This document shows positions 34,611-47,527 of a DNA stretch of 64,000 bases, in pieces. The DNA comes from Prunus persica (taxonomy: Eukaryota; Streptophyta; Magnoliopsida; Rosales; Rosaceae): assembly GCF_000346465.2 (NCBI RefSeq), contig NC_034015.1:17531510-17595509 (forward strand). Reading direction: 5' to 3'. Position 1 is the first letter of the stretch, and every line of letters begins with the position of its first letter. A program made the position numbers and the translations under genes. The notes under the pieces are model-generated. The model did no database searches and was not told where the DNA came from. It worked only from the letters and a program-made list of their open reading frames with translations.

Positions 34611-36433
34611 TAATAGAAGAGTCATAATCGGTCATGGTGGGTTGTTAATTAAATATTCAGCTAGGAAAACTAAAACTATTGGAATAGTTGTACTGCATCA
34701 AGGACAGTGCCTAAGCAACCTGTTATTTTCTAATCTTTGACAGTTGGCTTCTTGTTCATGGGAAGATGTTCAAGTGGTCAAAATTGTCACTTTGTATTTG
34801 TGAAAGCAATATGAAGTCTCATATTCTGGCCTGGCTTCCTAAGCAAGGAGGAGGAGGAGGAGGAGGACTTAGACTTATTGTTGGGAAATATGCTTGTCCT
34901 AAAGGAAAGCGTGCATAGACTTGTAATGCACATTTGATTTGTTAGGTGTCAATCACTGACTTCAAAAACAATAAAAATTGATATTCTTTGACCTAGTTTG
35001 CAGGTTCTCACAGGCCAAGCATTGGGAGTTGAAAAAAAACAAAAATCAATTTATGCTATGGTAAAAAATAATTAAATAATTACCCAGATGGAAATTATCA
35101 ATTACCTGAATCTCAAGGATAAGATTGTGGCCTCTGAAGGCAAAAGCAATGATCCCAATTGCATTTAGCACACCAAACACCCTTGCAATCTGAGTGTCAG
35201 CTCTAATAGGATCATAAGAAACACCAGGAAGCCTCCCTTCTGCTACAGAGGTCACCCAAATCAAGGTACAATACCCAATTGCAGTGATAGCACCAATCAA
35301 TGAGACACCAGCTATGGAGTTCAAGTTAGGCAGCAGAGACAGCACCACAGCTGCACATGTAAAAACCAAGTACCACTCAACTGTTGTTAATGGCTTGGAA
35401 GTGCATGTAGGGCACACAATTTCGTAGAAGAGCTTGGAAGTTGATCCACCAATGACTATCAGAGCCACACAGGTTCCACCAGACAGATACATGATTGGGA
35501 ACAGGCCTAGCCAATTTGCAATTTTGTCACCTACAACAACATAGCCATTTTGTACCATTAGTTCCTGTCCAGAAATTTGAATAGAAAAATTTAATGAAAA
35601 TAATCACAGTCATAATCTTATTACCATAGGTGAGACTAAACAGTTGCATGTATCTGCTGTAACGCATCCCAGTTTCTACATTCTCATGGAGATGAACCAG
35701 TAGCCATAGAGTGTAAAGCTGCCATATGAATCCTAGAGTCAACAGAATTATACCCCATGCCCTGCAATCAATCACAAACGAGAAAAAAGAACCATAAAAC
35801 TATTAGCAACCACATAATAGGCAAATTTGTAGCTGCTGAAATGACTTAAAAACACCATCTCGTCAAACAGTCTGGCGTGTAATATTGTCATACTCTGTCA
35901 CAGTTATTACTTAGTGATGCTACGATCCAGATTGATATTCTGACAACATCATAAATTTGAAAATGAATTCTGGGTTTTTGGGGGGCTTACCATCCAAGAA
36001 CTGTGAAAGCCACAGGAAGCACCAAAGCCTGGATACCAATCCCAGAACACAGTGTGTGAAAAGCAGCATAGTACTTGTTGCCATTTCTAGACTCAGTGAT
36101 GGGAAGCCAAGCATCCTGAGGGTCAAGCCTGGTCATCTTGAGAGCCTTCCTCACAGGGCTACCCAAAGGAGTGATGAACCTTGGGGTCAAAGACATCCTT
36201 GGGGTTCTAATTGCCAAAGGGGTCTTGGGGGCCTTAGCCACAACTGCACCTTCAGCTCCAGGTTGCTGGTCTGAGGCTCCATCAAGAAGGGGTGATCTGG
36301 ACAAAGATGGTGAGTTGTACTGAGAAGGAGGACAAGACACTTGTGCCTGTGGTGCCACTGAAGGATTTGGTGCCACAGTTGCTGGCCTTGGTGTTATAGG
36401 AGCTGAGCTAATCTCATTTGCTTCCCTACTCAT
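33685..36433 (-). CDS. AATL1: Lysine/histidine transporter-like 8 amino-acid permease, five exons
   Basis: Exons: 36433-35991, 35761-35625, 35530-35106, 34414-34283, 34173-33685, giving 541 residues with frame kept at all junctions. A long hydrophilic Ser/Pro-rich N terminus (about 115 residues, e.g. APITPRPATVAPNP, RMSLTPRFITPLGSP) precedes DAWLPITESRNGNKYYAAFHTLCSGIGIQALVLP, the first membrane segment typical of the LHT branch of the amino acid/auxin permease family. About ten membrane segments follow, including YLSGGTCVALIVIGG, FAFRGHNLILEIQ, AIGGYWAYG and WWLRCISRAMFG. By family knowledge it is a proton-coupled amino-acid importer at the plasma membrane. The exon 3 start was set at 35530 because reading from an upstream AG hits a stop and breaks the conserved LTYGDKIANWLGLFP run. 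Confidence 0.92.
34572..34868. repeat. Microsatellites in intron 3 of the transporter gene
   Basis: A (TA)n run lies at about 34580-34605 and a (GGA)n run of seven to eight units at 34845-34867. Confidence 0.85.
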
Positions 36434-36533
36434 CTTGTGCTTTTCTCACTATTTTTTGTTGCTCCTTTGCTCTCTAGTTAGCTAGCTCCCTCTGCTGCTC
36501 TGTGTGTCTTGGTTAGAAAACCCACATAGCAGC

Positions 36534-36544
36534 ATATATATATA
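36534..36544 (-). promoter_or_regulatory. TATA box of the transporter gene
   Basis: TATATATATA about 100 bases upstream of the ATG at 36433, a usual distance for a plant TATA box plus short 5' UTR. Confidence 0.55.
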
Positions 36545-36559
36545 GTGTAAAGATTGAAG

Positions 36560-38940
36560 TAGGTGCAAGGAAATAGCTTGGTGGGTCTTGTTCTCAAACT
36601 GCTATAGAGTCTACAGAAAGGTGTGTAATGACTAATAAGACTTGATTCGTTTTAGACAGCTTTGTAGGACCATAAGAGAGAGAGGCAGAAAATTGGTTGG
36701 AAAATAATTAAAGCATTTGTTTGACGGGCAAATTTGGCTGCCTGTTTTTCTTGCTTTATGCGTTTGAATATTTTACATGTAAAAATATATAATATATCTT
36801 ACATAAGAATTTGAGCTCCTTTGTTTGTGCATAGATTGTAGATTTAGATATATTTGAAAAAAAATATGGTGAGTTGTGAGAACCTCTCTTCGTAATTTAG
36901 ACTATGACTTGAATTAAATAAAAAATAAAAAAAGATGGTAGACATAAGCTTAGTCAAGTTTGTTAAAACGAGTGTACTATCACTGTCAATTTCAAATCAT
37001 ACTCCAATATTTAAGAATTTTTCTTTTTAAAGCAGGAGAATAAATCCCAAAAAACCAACAACTACACAATAGTAATCAAAGAGGGCTTCACAATCACAAC
37101 CCCCAACAAATCAGGTAGTTATTATTAGATTACAGTATAATATCTCTTGCATAAGTTCATATTGAGTATGATTTGGTCAACGTATTACTCCTGAGGCAAA
37201 AAAGGCCAAAGACGACAAACGGCTATTATTTAATTCTAGAAGCATTGAATTTTAGACTGCCATTCTAGCATGTGGATATTTTGGAAATATAAACATTAAA
37301 ATAAATAAAAAAGGCAGAAAAGGGGATACAAGTTGCTCTCAAAGATGAGCATCGCGGTCAATATTAGTGTTCTTTTGGCATCGGATTTGGACTTTCTCAA
37401 ACCCCCAAAAATGAAAGCGAGAAAAAACAAAGTCTCCTGGTCACTTTCTTGGCTTAGACCAGCCAGCCATCAGAGGGATTAAGGAAATGAGATTACATTA
37501 CTGGACAACTCCAATGTAAATTACTTAATTATTATTGTTCACTCATAAAACTATCATGCTATTTTTTAAAATGATACGTTATAGTAAAATAAACTGATAA
37601 AATTCAAACACGAATAACTTGATTTCAACATAATCAGTTTTGTCAGCATGTATTGTAGACTGAATGAACTTTTCGTGTTAAAATATAAACTTGATTTATG
37701 GATAATAAGGGAATTCACCTTGAGCTATTTGTGAGTTGACACCCTAACTAATTTGCTATTGCTTTAGAACACACTTTTTGTTGTTGCTTAATATCAAATG
37801 CAATACTTTTCTTTCTAGCCTGACAAAATATGGGATTAGCATAAAAATATCACATTGCATTAGAATTATCTGCTGCAAGCAGCAGCGATGAAATTTTTCA
37901 ATGGGCGAGTGTTGAATTTTGCATCAAAGTGAGCACTTCATGCACTTTCTCTACATCATTTGGAGGGGAGAAAAAAGTAGTGTTTATACAATAATAATAA
38001 TTGGACAATCTTTCCCTTCGATTCAAACTTTTGAATTTCTAGAAATTTGATGATAGAAATTGAAATAATACAGCCATCGATCATCACCACCTTAAGTCAA
38101 AATAGCGGCCATTTAATAAGTTCTTATTCTTGATATATGTCATCAATTAACCGTTTGATGCGACTTGATGATTGAAAATAAAATAACGATAAAAAAATAT
38201 TTTCTAAAGCAAAAAACAAAAACAAGAAATAAATAAATAGCTATCACTATGTATTACATATAATTATGTAGTGATTTTTCATGAAAAATCACATTTAATT
38301 GCTACTATTTAGCAATCCATAGTCTACATCCATTACTTTATTTGCCCCATAATTAATATGATAAGATGCATGGCCTCCACGACAAATCAATCTTGGCCTC
38401 TAGCGGGCACAACAAACCCGCCATTTCTCGAAACAAATTGCATCTAGTTTAATATTCAATTAGTTTTCACTTGTCCATAAAACATTACTCTCACGTTGCA
38501 TTTAGAATAGGGAAGTGAGTCTTAGTAAGACTTTAAGTTTAATCCTAATTGTAAGTGAAAAGAACAAATGTTAAGCCCAAGATTAACTCCACTGAGGAGG
38601 TACGGGTGGAAAAATGAGTTAGAAATAAGATCGGTTTATGATTCGATTATTTCATTATAAAAAAAATTTCCTGCGAACTCGACATTGAAGTCAACAACAA
38701 CAATCCGAAACAAGATGCAGCTCACTTTGATAAGTTAGCTCGTTTCGGTATTGTATTTTCTCAAAATTTGTTATAAATTGAAGAATTTTCAGTGTGATCA
38801 TCACATCGACACGTAATGTTATCAATCAACTAACGTTAAAATTGGCCCCCAAAAACAGTCCGAAAGGGCCAAGCAGTTGGGTATGCATTGTGATACAATT
38901 ACAATATGAAACTGGGTTAATTCTATTATAACGTTTATTT
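36560..38940. other. Intergenic between transporter and S30 gene
   Basis: AT-rich, divergent promoter-side DNA of about 2.4 kb. I see no open frame with recognisable features, no long repeat and no terminal inverted repeat. Confidence 0.4.
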
Positions 38941-38954
38941 TTCACCCATCAATA

Positions 38955-39115
38955 TAAATGGGCTATCAGACCCAAATTATAAATGGGCTAGTACATTTAC
39001 ACTTGGGCCTTTACCCATTTGGACCCGCCTAAAATGACACCGACATTAGAAACACAAGGATCAATATGTAATTACACAAATCTATCCTTAAAAACGCAGC
39101 AACAAAAACCCTAGC
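38955..39115 (+). promoter_or_regulatory. Site II and telo-box promoter of the S30 gene
   Basis: Several TGGGCT/TGGGCC elements lie at about 38958, 38985 and 39004, followed by a telo-box AAACCCTAG at 39106-39114, about 120 bases before the ATG. By established knowledge this combination marks plant ribosomal-protein and cell-growth genes (TCP and PURA-type factors). Confidence 0.8.
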
Positions 39116-39233
39116 GCTCGCCTCTTTACCGCCGTGCTGTTTTCTTGTCTTCTTCAAGCTCTCTCATTTTCGCGATCTCGTCTGCAAATACAAACACCAC
39201 CTCAAAGCTCTTTCAAGCTCTTAGTAAGGAACC

Positions 39234-39801
<568 letters not shown>

Positions 39802-40756
39802 ACAGAGCTTTTGAGAAGATGAGAAGCAATTCGTAGATTAAGAAAAAGGCTTTATTTTTATTTCTTTTTATCATTATGTCATTATCAATTCAAGACCCCC
39901 AAATGCTGGTTTGGTAGTTCGTAGAGAGATTTGAAAGTTTTTTTTTGGAATTTGTGCTCTATTTGAATTATCAGTAATGTGATTTTGTTTCTGGGTTTCT
40001 TGTTTCAAATTATTGTTGGCATGGCTGTTGATTTGACTTAAATTTCTGCAAAGTTAAGAGTTGGATCATAATGGTAAATGAACTAAATCTCTAATTCCAG
40101 ATTTCTACATTCTTAATTGGCATGATAGTCTACTAATTTGAGATGAGAGAAGAAAAAGTGTAGAGTGGGTCAACAGTGAAATGGAAAGGACCTTGCCCTT
40201 AAAAGTTCTCCAACCCTGCAATTTACAACTTTCTACAAGAAAGATCCCAAATCCCTTTCCCTGCTTGCCACCCAAGATTGAAACCCGAGGGTGTAACGCA
40301 AAAAAAAAAAAAAAGATCTCAAATCCTCATTTGACAAAGCATATCAGGTGATGAACTACTTTTTCAGAACTTATTGGGTTTACATTATTTTTTTATGCAA
40401 TCTGCGTTGGGATGCTTCGTGTCAAGACTTTGGAATTTTTCGTAAGCATTTTTAGTTAAAGATTACACAAGTGATTGATGAATTAGCAGTGTGTTGAAAT
40501 CAGAAACCAAAAGGTTTACTGTGAAAGAACGAAGCTGAAGAACAGAGGGACAACATGCAAAACTTTTGCGATGTGAATATTATTTAGTATCAAAATGATA
40601 GAATGACAAGCATCCACCATGTATATATGAATTATACAAGCAACCCAAAATTGGTGCATACGGAATTTAGACATAATGTTGGTTTGTGATTCGAAATATG
40701 TATATATATGAATTATACAAGCAAGCCAAAACTGACGCAGAAGCAACATCTAAACA
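39802..40756. other. Intergenic between S30 and the IST1-like gene
   Basis: Convergent gene ends; 3' UTRs are expected on both sides. About 40550-40750 contains a short direct repeat (GAATTATACAAGCAA at about 40628 and 40711). A CACCCAAGATTGAAACCCGAGG motif followed by an A-run at about 40269-40313 looks like a retroposed tail. No gene was seen. Confidence 0.4.
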
Positions 40757-41720
40757 TTATGTTGGCTTGCGAAACTTAAGGGCATCAAAGCGGGCAGCAA
40801 GTGCGTCGTAATCTGGTAATTTCGGATGAACTCGAGAAATCGTAGCTGCTGAAGGTGGGGGTGGTGGCGGACGCTCAGGTGCTTGATGAAAGCCACTAGG
40901 AGGTGCCTCCAGTTCAACTTCTTCATCACAGTCTGATTCATCAAACCTAATATCTGAATGTTCTGATGGGGCATTATAGCTGTATCTCCTGTAGACGAAT
41001 TTCTTCTCATCTCCATGGCTAAGCACTGTTTCCTCATTTCTTGAAGAATGAGACGTATCAATTCCACAAGCTTGAGATTGGTGATCCATATTCTGAGAAT
41101 CAACTGGTGGACCATCTGGCATGAAGTGGCCAGTGGAATGGCCAGAAGGGGTTCCAAATCCATTATTGACGCTTAGAGGAACTTGAGGTGTTTGACTGAA
41201 GTCTTTGTTGGCCAGATATGCAGCAACTTGTGCAGCAGCCATTGCATCATTTGCAGATTTTGCAGCTGCTTCAGCAGCAGAGGCCGAGTCTGCAAAATGC
41301 ATATGTCCCCTTTCTCCACTGCCACTTGTTCTGCGTGAAGAGCTGGAAGGAAGTAAGACAGAAATATAATTAATGGATGATCAAAATATGCTCGAGTTTA
41401 AATTACAATGAGTAGAGCAGCCAAGTTACCTGGTGCCTGGCTTATTGGGCTGAACAGATCCCCTTTCTCCACCGCCACTTGTTCTGCGTGAACTGGAAGA
41501 GAGAATGATAGAAATAAGATAAATGGGAAATCAAACTATGGTTGAATTTAAATTACAATGAGATACGTAGAATAGCCAAGTTACCTGGTGTCTGGCTTAT
41601 TAGGCTCGACAGATTGGGCCTGCAAAGGCATGCTGGTAGCACTGACAAAATTGCTCGGTCCTTGCTGTTCAAATAACAGTAAACAGAAATCTTAAAATGG
41701 GAAATTTCTTGAATATAACC

Positions 41721-41795
<75 letters not shown>

Positions 41796-43523
41796 CACAC
41801 TATAAGCTCTTCTGGAGGCTTGAGAAGCTCCTGTTCAGATTCTGATGTATCCCACTCAACCTGGTATTCCTTTGCTATCTCCTTCAGGAGTTTCAACTTT
41901 ACTTCACCAGTAGGGGTTCTAACAGAGAGCTTGTCAATCAGCTGTAAAAAACATAAGCACTCAACTATCATTCACAGAAATAAAATATGAACTGAAATCA
42001 GAAAATTCAAATAGTAGATTAAATCTACAACTCTAAAGCAAAAATGTATGGTATAATAACACTAAAAGAAATGCTATGACAGGAAGATCATGCTTACCAT
42101 GCGGTTTACACCACAGCTGGGTCGTAGGTCAACAGCGGCAGATACAAAATCTCTTCCATATTTTTTCTCAAAAATATTCCGAAGCTCCACTAGTTCTGGA
42201 ATCTCAGAGCACCTTGGGGATGCAAAGATTAAACTGGCAATCCCTTCTTTGAGATCAGCTGGACATTCCCTGTAACAAATTGGATCAGCATTGGGATTAA
42301 GATAGCTGCGAAATGCATCAAATATATTACATTATCATTACCTTTGCTTTGCAATGATAGAAAGTCTGGACACTACTAATTCACAGAAAAGCTCAATGAA
42401 CTCATTTGCAGCCAGAACATTCTGCTCTCTGATCACATGTTCAACCTACACAACAAAAAATTCATTTGTAATTAATGCCACATTCCAGATCACAAATATT
42501 GAGTCCACAGCAAATTTCAGCATAAGCAGAACATTGGGTACTATACGAAAACTAAAATATTTTTGGATTCACATAAAAAAGAAAAATCAACATCCACAAG
42601 CTTGGGCAGCCGTTTGAAGGGACATCCTAAAAATTTATAAAACAGATGATGCTGTCTACCCACAACAGTGTCAATAAAATATATAAAGAAACAAACAAAT
42701 CGAAGAGGAAATTGTTCTAATCACTGTCAGGGTAAACCATTCAGACAATACATATTAGTCCAAAAACATGTAGACATTTGATAATTGAATAGAAACGAAG
42801 TAGTAGAAACTATAGTGGGCTGTTTTTCCAAACAAACAGAGTTGCTGACATGCTTTTAGAGCATAGAGACCAAAAGCCATGAACTTTAGATTACTATGAT
42901 AACTAAATGAATAATAAAAAGTGTAAAGTACCCGGATTCGAGCAGTGGCGTCTTGACCTGACTGGAGGAGCAAGGCAATGTCACGCCTCATCTGCTTCAC
43001 CACCGCCTGTCTCTTGTTCCTCAGTAGCTTTATCCTAGCCACCGCCATCTTCGCTTGCATTTTGCTGTTTCATTATTCAATTCATTTATCCCCATCAAAA
43101 AACGAAAACCATTCAGCAAAAGACTAACTCCCATCAGGTTAAATTGCAGAGAAAATGCAAACACTGAACAAAAGATTTCAACTTTAACAATTTTACCATC
43201 TGGGTCTCTAAAACTCCTATTCCCACCCCGTTAAACTGCCGAGAAAAAGCAACCATTGAACAAAGATTTCAACTTTAACTTTTCATCATCTGGGACTCAA
43301 TAACACCTACTACCCACATTTTCTCGGCAACCAAACATAGGAACTAGTTAAAGTAACACAGAAAAGTTGCCTAAAAATTAAAAATTTAAGAAACCCAGAA
43401 AGGGAAACGGCAGAGAGAGAGAAAAATCTACCATTTGGAGGAGTTAAATCCCCAGCGGAAGAGAGACCGGCCAAGCTTCACGAGCTTCTTGGTGTGGGTT
43501 GTGGCTACAGTGGCAACAGTCAT
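40757..43523 (-). CDS. IST1-like ESCRT-III regulator, eight exons
   Basis: Exons: 43523-43432, 43064-42932, 42445-42342, 42269-42098, 41941-41801, 41664-41585, 41492-41430, 41342-40757, giving 456 residues. The N-terminal IST1 (Ist1/DUF292) helical domain covers about residues 10-190: KMAVARIKLLRNKRQAVVKQ, RREIALLLQ-like RRDIALLLQSGQ, RVEHVIREQN, FIELFCELVVSRL, AVDLRPSCGVNRM, DKLSVRTPTGEVK. The C-terminal half is low complexity, then PERPPPPPP and a terminal PDYDALAARFDALKFRK, which fits the MIM1 pattern LxxRhxxLK that binds MIT domains of VPS4/LIP5. By family knowledge it acts in multivesicular-body sorting. Donor of exon 5 (ATA|GTGTGT) abuts a (GA)35 tract. Exon 7 comes from a local duplication. 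Confidence 0.9.
41306..41614. repeat. Intragenic tandem duplication, about 154 bp per copy
   Basis: 41306-41459 and 41460-41614 share TCCCCTTTCTCCAC, GCCACTTGTTCTGCGTGAA, TTTAAATTACAATGAG, CCAAGTTACCTGGTG and TGGCTTATT in the same order. Each copy holds one splice acceptor, an intron and one splice donor of the IST1-like gene. Confidence 0.85.
41723..41792. repeat. (GA)n microsatellite, 35 units, in intron 5 of the IST1-like gene
   Basis: An uninterrupted run, the longest GA tract in the window. It begins only about 9 bases inside the intron from the exon 5 donor; on the transcribed strand it is a CU tract. Confidence 0.95.
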
Positions 43524-44888
43524 GGTCTGAGAGAGAGTGTGTGTCTGAGTCTGAGACCTAAGACTGAAACACAGCTTCCTTGGGGGGTTGGGTTTATAGG
43601 GAGTGTAACGGTAAGCCTGAATTGGAACGTTTTTTTAGCTTACTGAAATTGGAACAGGGAACGCTTACTCATAGAATTAGAAATTATACTTGAGATCCTT
43701 TTGAGGGGCCCACTTGATTACCGACCTTCCTATTGACTTGTTTGATGTTGGGATTATAAATGGCGAATGGGCCTCTAAAAGGAAAATATAGCCGTTGGGA
43801 TATGACGCGTGGGAGAGAGCTGGATCGTGTGAGAGAAGAATCCAATGACAAAGTCGGTGTGCTGCAACTACAATCTCGCAAAAAGCAAAAAATAAAAGAG
43901 AAAAAAAGAGAATGCTGTCTGTGTTGTTGTTCGATTTCTTTGTCATTAATGGTTTTTTTAGTTGTGTGGTCACACTCACACCAGTTTATATAGTGTTATT
44001 AGTTCATGAGTTTTGTCATAACATCAGTAATTAGTAACACTACGTGATGATCTGATGATCATATCGAAAAATTATTCAGGTATTATATTATGTTTTTGTG
44101 ATTTATTGTAATTATATAGATATAGATACAGATTTGTATCGAAATCATATTAAAATCCGATCTATCTTGAGGCATATACAAAATAACTTGCCTTTTGGTA
44201 TAAATCTAAACTTGTGTGAACGAGTAATGAACTTCTTCTACCTATTTTTTTGGTTGTTGAATATATGAATAAAATAACAGAGGAAGAAATGCCCCACTAA
44301 TGTTTGGATTTTTAAATAAAAACAGTAGTTATTTGTGGCTTATTACTAACAGCTTCTTTTTAGATCTAATAAATAAAAAAGTAAATAAATGTTGTGTCAT
44401 ATAGGATTGAAATAGTCATATTTGAAGTTGGTAAGGACAGTGAACTCATCTCCTTGCACTTAAGTTTGAATCCATCTTTCCATAAATTAGATTAATATTT
44501 ACCAAAAAAAAATTGTCATATTTGATTTTTTTTGGCCATGATTCATATATCTAGCTAGATGTTATGATACAGAGCTCATGATTCATATATCTAGCTAACC
44601 GTATTAGATTTGAATGGTAATTGGATTTTTTTCAGAGCAATTGTAACATTTGGATTAAAATCGAAACAATCTTAAGAATACGTTTCGATTCTCATGGATT
44701 TGGGAATACATCTTAAAACTTTCTAGCACTAGAACCATAAAGATTGAGACTTCAATTCAGCTTGTATTATATATACATTTATACACGAGCACATGAAAAT
44801 TCACATTTACCAAATTGGTGAAGAAGAATATATTTTTGTAGATCCTCTAAAATTCGGATCCCATGCCACCAATGGGGATATGATGATC
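43524..44888. other. Intergenic between the IST1-like gene and the DUF241 cluster
   Basis: No gene is supported; two overlapping minus-strand frames at 43677-43979 look fortuitous. CATGATTCATATATCTAGCTA is repeated at 44538 and 44578. About 44430-44510 (GTGAACTCATCTCCTTGCAC...GTTTGAATCC...A-run) resembles the 3' end of an old SINE or LINE. Confidence 0.4.
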
Positions 44889-45827
44889 TCAATGAGAAAG
44901 TATGTTTAGGAGAGAAACTCTGGTGCGGATCAAGAGCCTAAATAAGCCCTCCAAACCATTTTCAAGGCCTTCCATGCTTGAATCCAAAACCTTCAATCTT
45001 CTCTGTGCAGATTGAATCTTCTCAGCTTCAATATCTTCACTTGCTTGATTCACAAGCACGTTGCCAATTGCAATATCTACATTTTCCAGCTCGTTCATGC
45101 TTTTGTGTTGGTTGTTTTCACACTTCAAAACCCCTTTCTGCACCAAAATTGAAACGAGAGACCATCTGCTAGGCCTTGGCTTCAAAACTGGTGTGGAGAG
45201 GAAAGAAACAAGTGACTGGAAAACAGAACTGGTGATCAAACTTGCCTCTCTGAGCACCCTCACCACCGCGGCGAGATGGTTGTCTAGATCCAAAGGGAAG
45301 GCTTCATGCTTGTGATCCATTTGCTTCAATGATGCTACAAGCTGCAGAATTTCCTTCTTGGTCTTTTTCCTTATGCATGTATATGAACTCAAATTGTCTT
45401 CAAGGCTTGAATCTCCTCCAACTTTTCTGCGCCGAAGCGCAGATTGAAGATCCCTAACACTCTCCTTCATTGCCAAAATGGTATCCCTTGTGTTGCAACA
45501 CACATCCAAGTAGTTGACAGAACCATCCAGCAATTCTTCAACCCATCTCTCATTTTGATGCAGGGCTAGGGCCTGTTGTGTCATTGGCAATTGAAGAAGA
45601 TCCTCAATACAAATGTACAAGTCTTTAAGCCCACCTAGCCCCTTGCATATTGAATCTGCTTTTGCTTCTGATGTTGTTGTTGTTGCCTCCCAAGCCTTGA
45701 GCTTGTTCAACTCTTCTTCTGTTCTGAGTGTGCTGGGATGTGATCTAACAGGCAAACTAATAGATCGAACATTGTATCGCTTTGAAGGCTTTGCAGAGAA
45801 TGAAGCCATTGTTGCTCTTTTCATCAT
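44889..45827 (-). CDS. DUF241 family protein (1 of 3)
   Basis: Predicted 312-residue intronless protein of the plant-specific DUF241 family (PF03087). Seen: the N-terminal signature VRSISLPVRSHPSTLRTEEELNKLKAWE, GGLKDLYICIEDLLQLPMTQQAL, WVEELLDGSVNYLDVC, RDLQSALRRRK, and a C-terminal KIQSAQRRLKVLDSSMEGLENGLEGLFRLLIRTRVSLLNILSH helix. Secondary structure looks all-helical with no signal peptide or membrane segment. The start may be M7 (45809, MASFSAKPS) rather than M1; paralogs begin only a few residues before the conserved VRSISLP. The biochemical role of the family is not established. Two paralogs lie on the same strand downstream. Confidence 0.92.
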   Translation of the reverse strand: MMKRATMASFSAKPSKRYNVRSISLPVRSHPSTLRTEEELNKLKAWEATTTTSEAKADSICKGLGGLKDLYICIEDLLQLPMTQQALALHQNERWVEELLDGSVNYLDVCCNTRDTILAMKESVRDLQSALRRRKVGGDSSLEDNLSSYTCIRKKTKKEILQLVASLKQMDHKHEAFPLDLDNHLAAVVRVLREASLITSSVFQSLVSFLSTPVLKPRPSRWSLVSILVQKGVLKCENNQHKSMNELENVDIAIGNVLVNQASEDIEAEKIQSAQRRLKVLDSSMEGLENGLEGLFRLLIRTRVSLLNILSH

Positions 45828-47527
45828 AGAAAGATTAAGAACTTAAGATTGGATTTCAAGAAGTTTCAAAGTGACATTTTTATACATGGGAAACAATTTG
45901 AAAGAAGATGGGGAAGGGAGGGGACCAAAGGCATCTTTTGGGTCCTTAGGTCAATGTGATAAACATGGTGTGGGTTATGTTGTCACGTCTTGCACCAACT
46001 ATAAAACTTACCAAATGCCTCCAAAATTTAGTATCAAATTCATGCTGTTATTTAGGTAAGGTGTCATCTCAAAGTTGGATTTTTTTTTTTTTTTTGCATC
46101 AAAGATAGATTCATTTGGCATTTTCTTCCTTCCATGCTCCACCCGCACCGACCCTTTTTGGATTATCAAAAATTGGTCAAATTCATGTAAGTGGGCAGCA
46201 AAAATTAAAGGAGGAGTGAGGCATTCCAAAGTTCCTTGGATATGGAAGCTCTTCGAGAAATCCATATCCAAAAAGATCTTGAAAACGTGTTTCTTTAATT
46301 CATTTTGGAATTTGGCTGGAAATGATCAGGAAGTTACATTGATATTCATATAAGGGTTGCACGAGTGGCTTGTCTTTGTAAAACAATTTGATAACAAAAA
46401 CAGAGGGGGTAAGATTAGTATTAGTATTGCTTGCAAATATTTGATTTTGTACCTTTGCTTGGGAAAGAGACCACCAGAAAAAGATTTTTTAAGGTATATT
46501 TTAATATATTCTGTGTCAACTTAATGTTAGAGTAAAGGGTGATCAACTTAAAATAATTGAACTTTCCTTCCCAAGTCTCCTTCAGTGAGCTGCACATGAA
46601 CAACTAGATTTATAGACTTAATTCTCGTGGTTTAATTTGTACACATCAAATTAAAGAGGAAAAGAACTGCATTTAAATCGTGTGGTGATTGATTTGGACT
46701 TGAAAATGAACAATATGGTTAGGGAAAAGAACAGAAGAAAAGTACAGATAAATGCAGAGAGAGACGACTAGCTGATGACATTTGTGAAGTTGATACATTA
46801 CCAATATATGGCTAATTGTCTTTTTATTGCTACATGATATCATTATAGTCCGTCTCTCCCACATTTATGTATTCACTTGGTGTTATTTACCGTTATGAGC
46901 GGCTATGAGGTTGTGCAACTATGCCACCACACAGGGCTCCCGATATTTCTTATGTGTATATATGCAATTGTGCACTTAACATTGTTGGTTTTGTCACCCT
47001 TCTATACTTGTTAGGGAGTGTATAGGCGTCAATTTAAGTTTCGAACAGGGCCCTTAAATTCTCCGGACCGGCACCATCACACTCAAAAATCACTCCACCG
47101 CGTCTTGGCTTGTATGGGAGCGTTTTATTGTAAAAACAGCACATATCCTGCTCCATAGATTGCAGACTTTCTTGGGGAAGAGATCCGAGTTGGAATTCAG
47201 CCTAAAGATCTAATCTTCGTTATTTTTAGTTTGATGAACCCAATAAAAGAGATATTTTAGTGGACACTCAAAACTTATTTGGGTTTGAAAATCCTGGGAC
47301 TTCACACGTTACATATCCAAATGAAAAAAGAAAAAGTAAAAGAGAATAAACTAAAAGATAAAAAGTTATGCCAAGATGTGATTCAAGAACTCGGGTATCA
47401 ATTGTATTTCATTATTTGTATGTCTATACATATTACCAATGTGTCGAAAGTTTATAATCACAAAGGAAATCCTGATAAAATGTGGATGCCTTGGATTTTC
47501 GAGGCAAAAATGGCCTTCGACAGCTCA
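45828..47527. other. Intergenic between DUF241 genes 1 and 2
   Basis: AT-rich. A TATAAAAA sequence (minus strand) at about 45878-45886 may be the TATA box of DUF241 gene 1. The open frames here have no recognisable motif. Confidence 0.4.

Noticed and set aside
43677..43993. Overlapping frames in the IST1-like promoter region
   Set aside because: Three frames overlap in both directions, typical of chance; no conserved motif.
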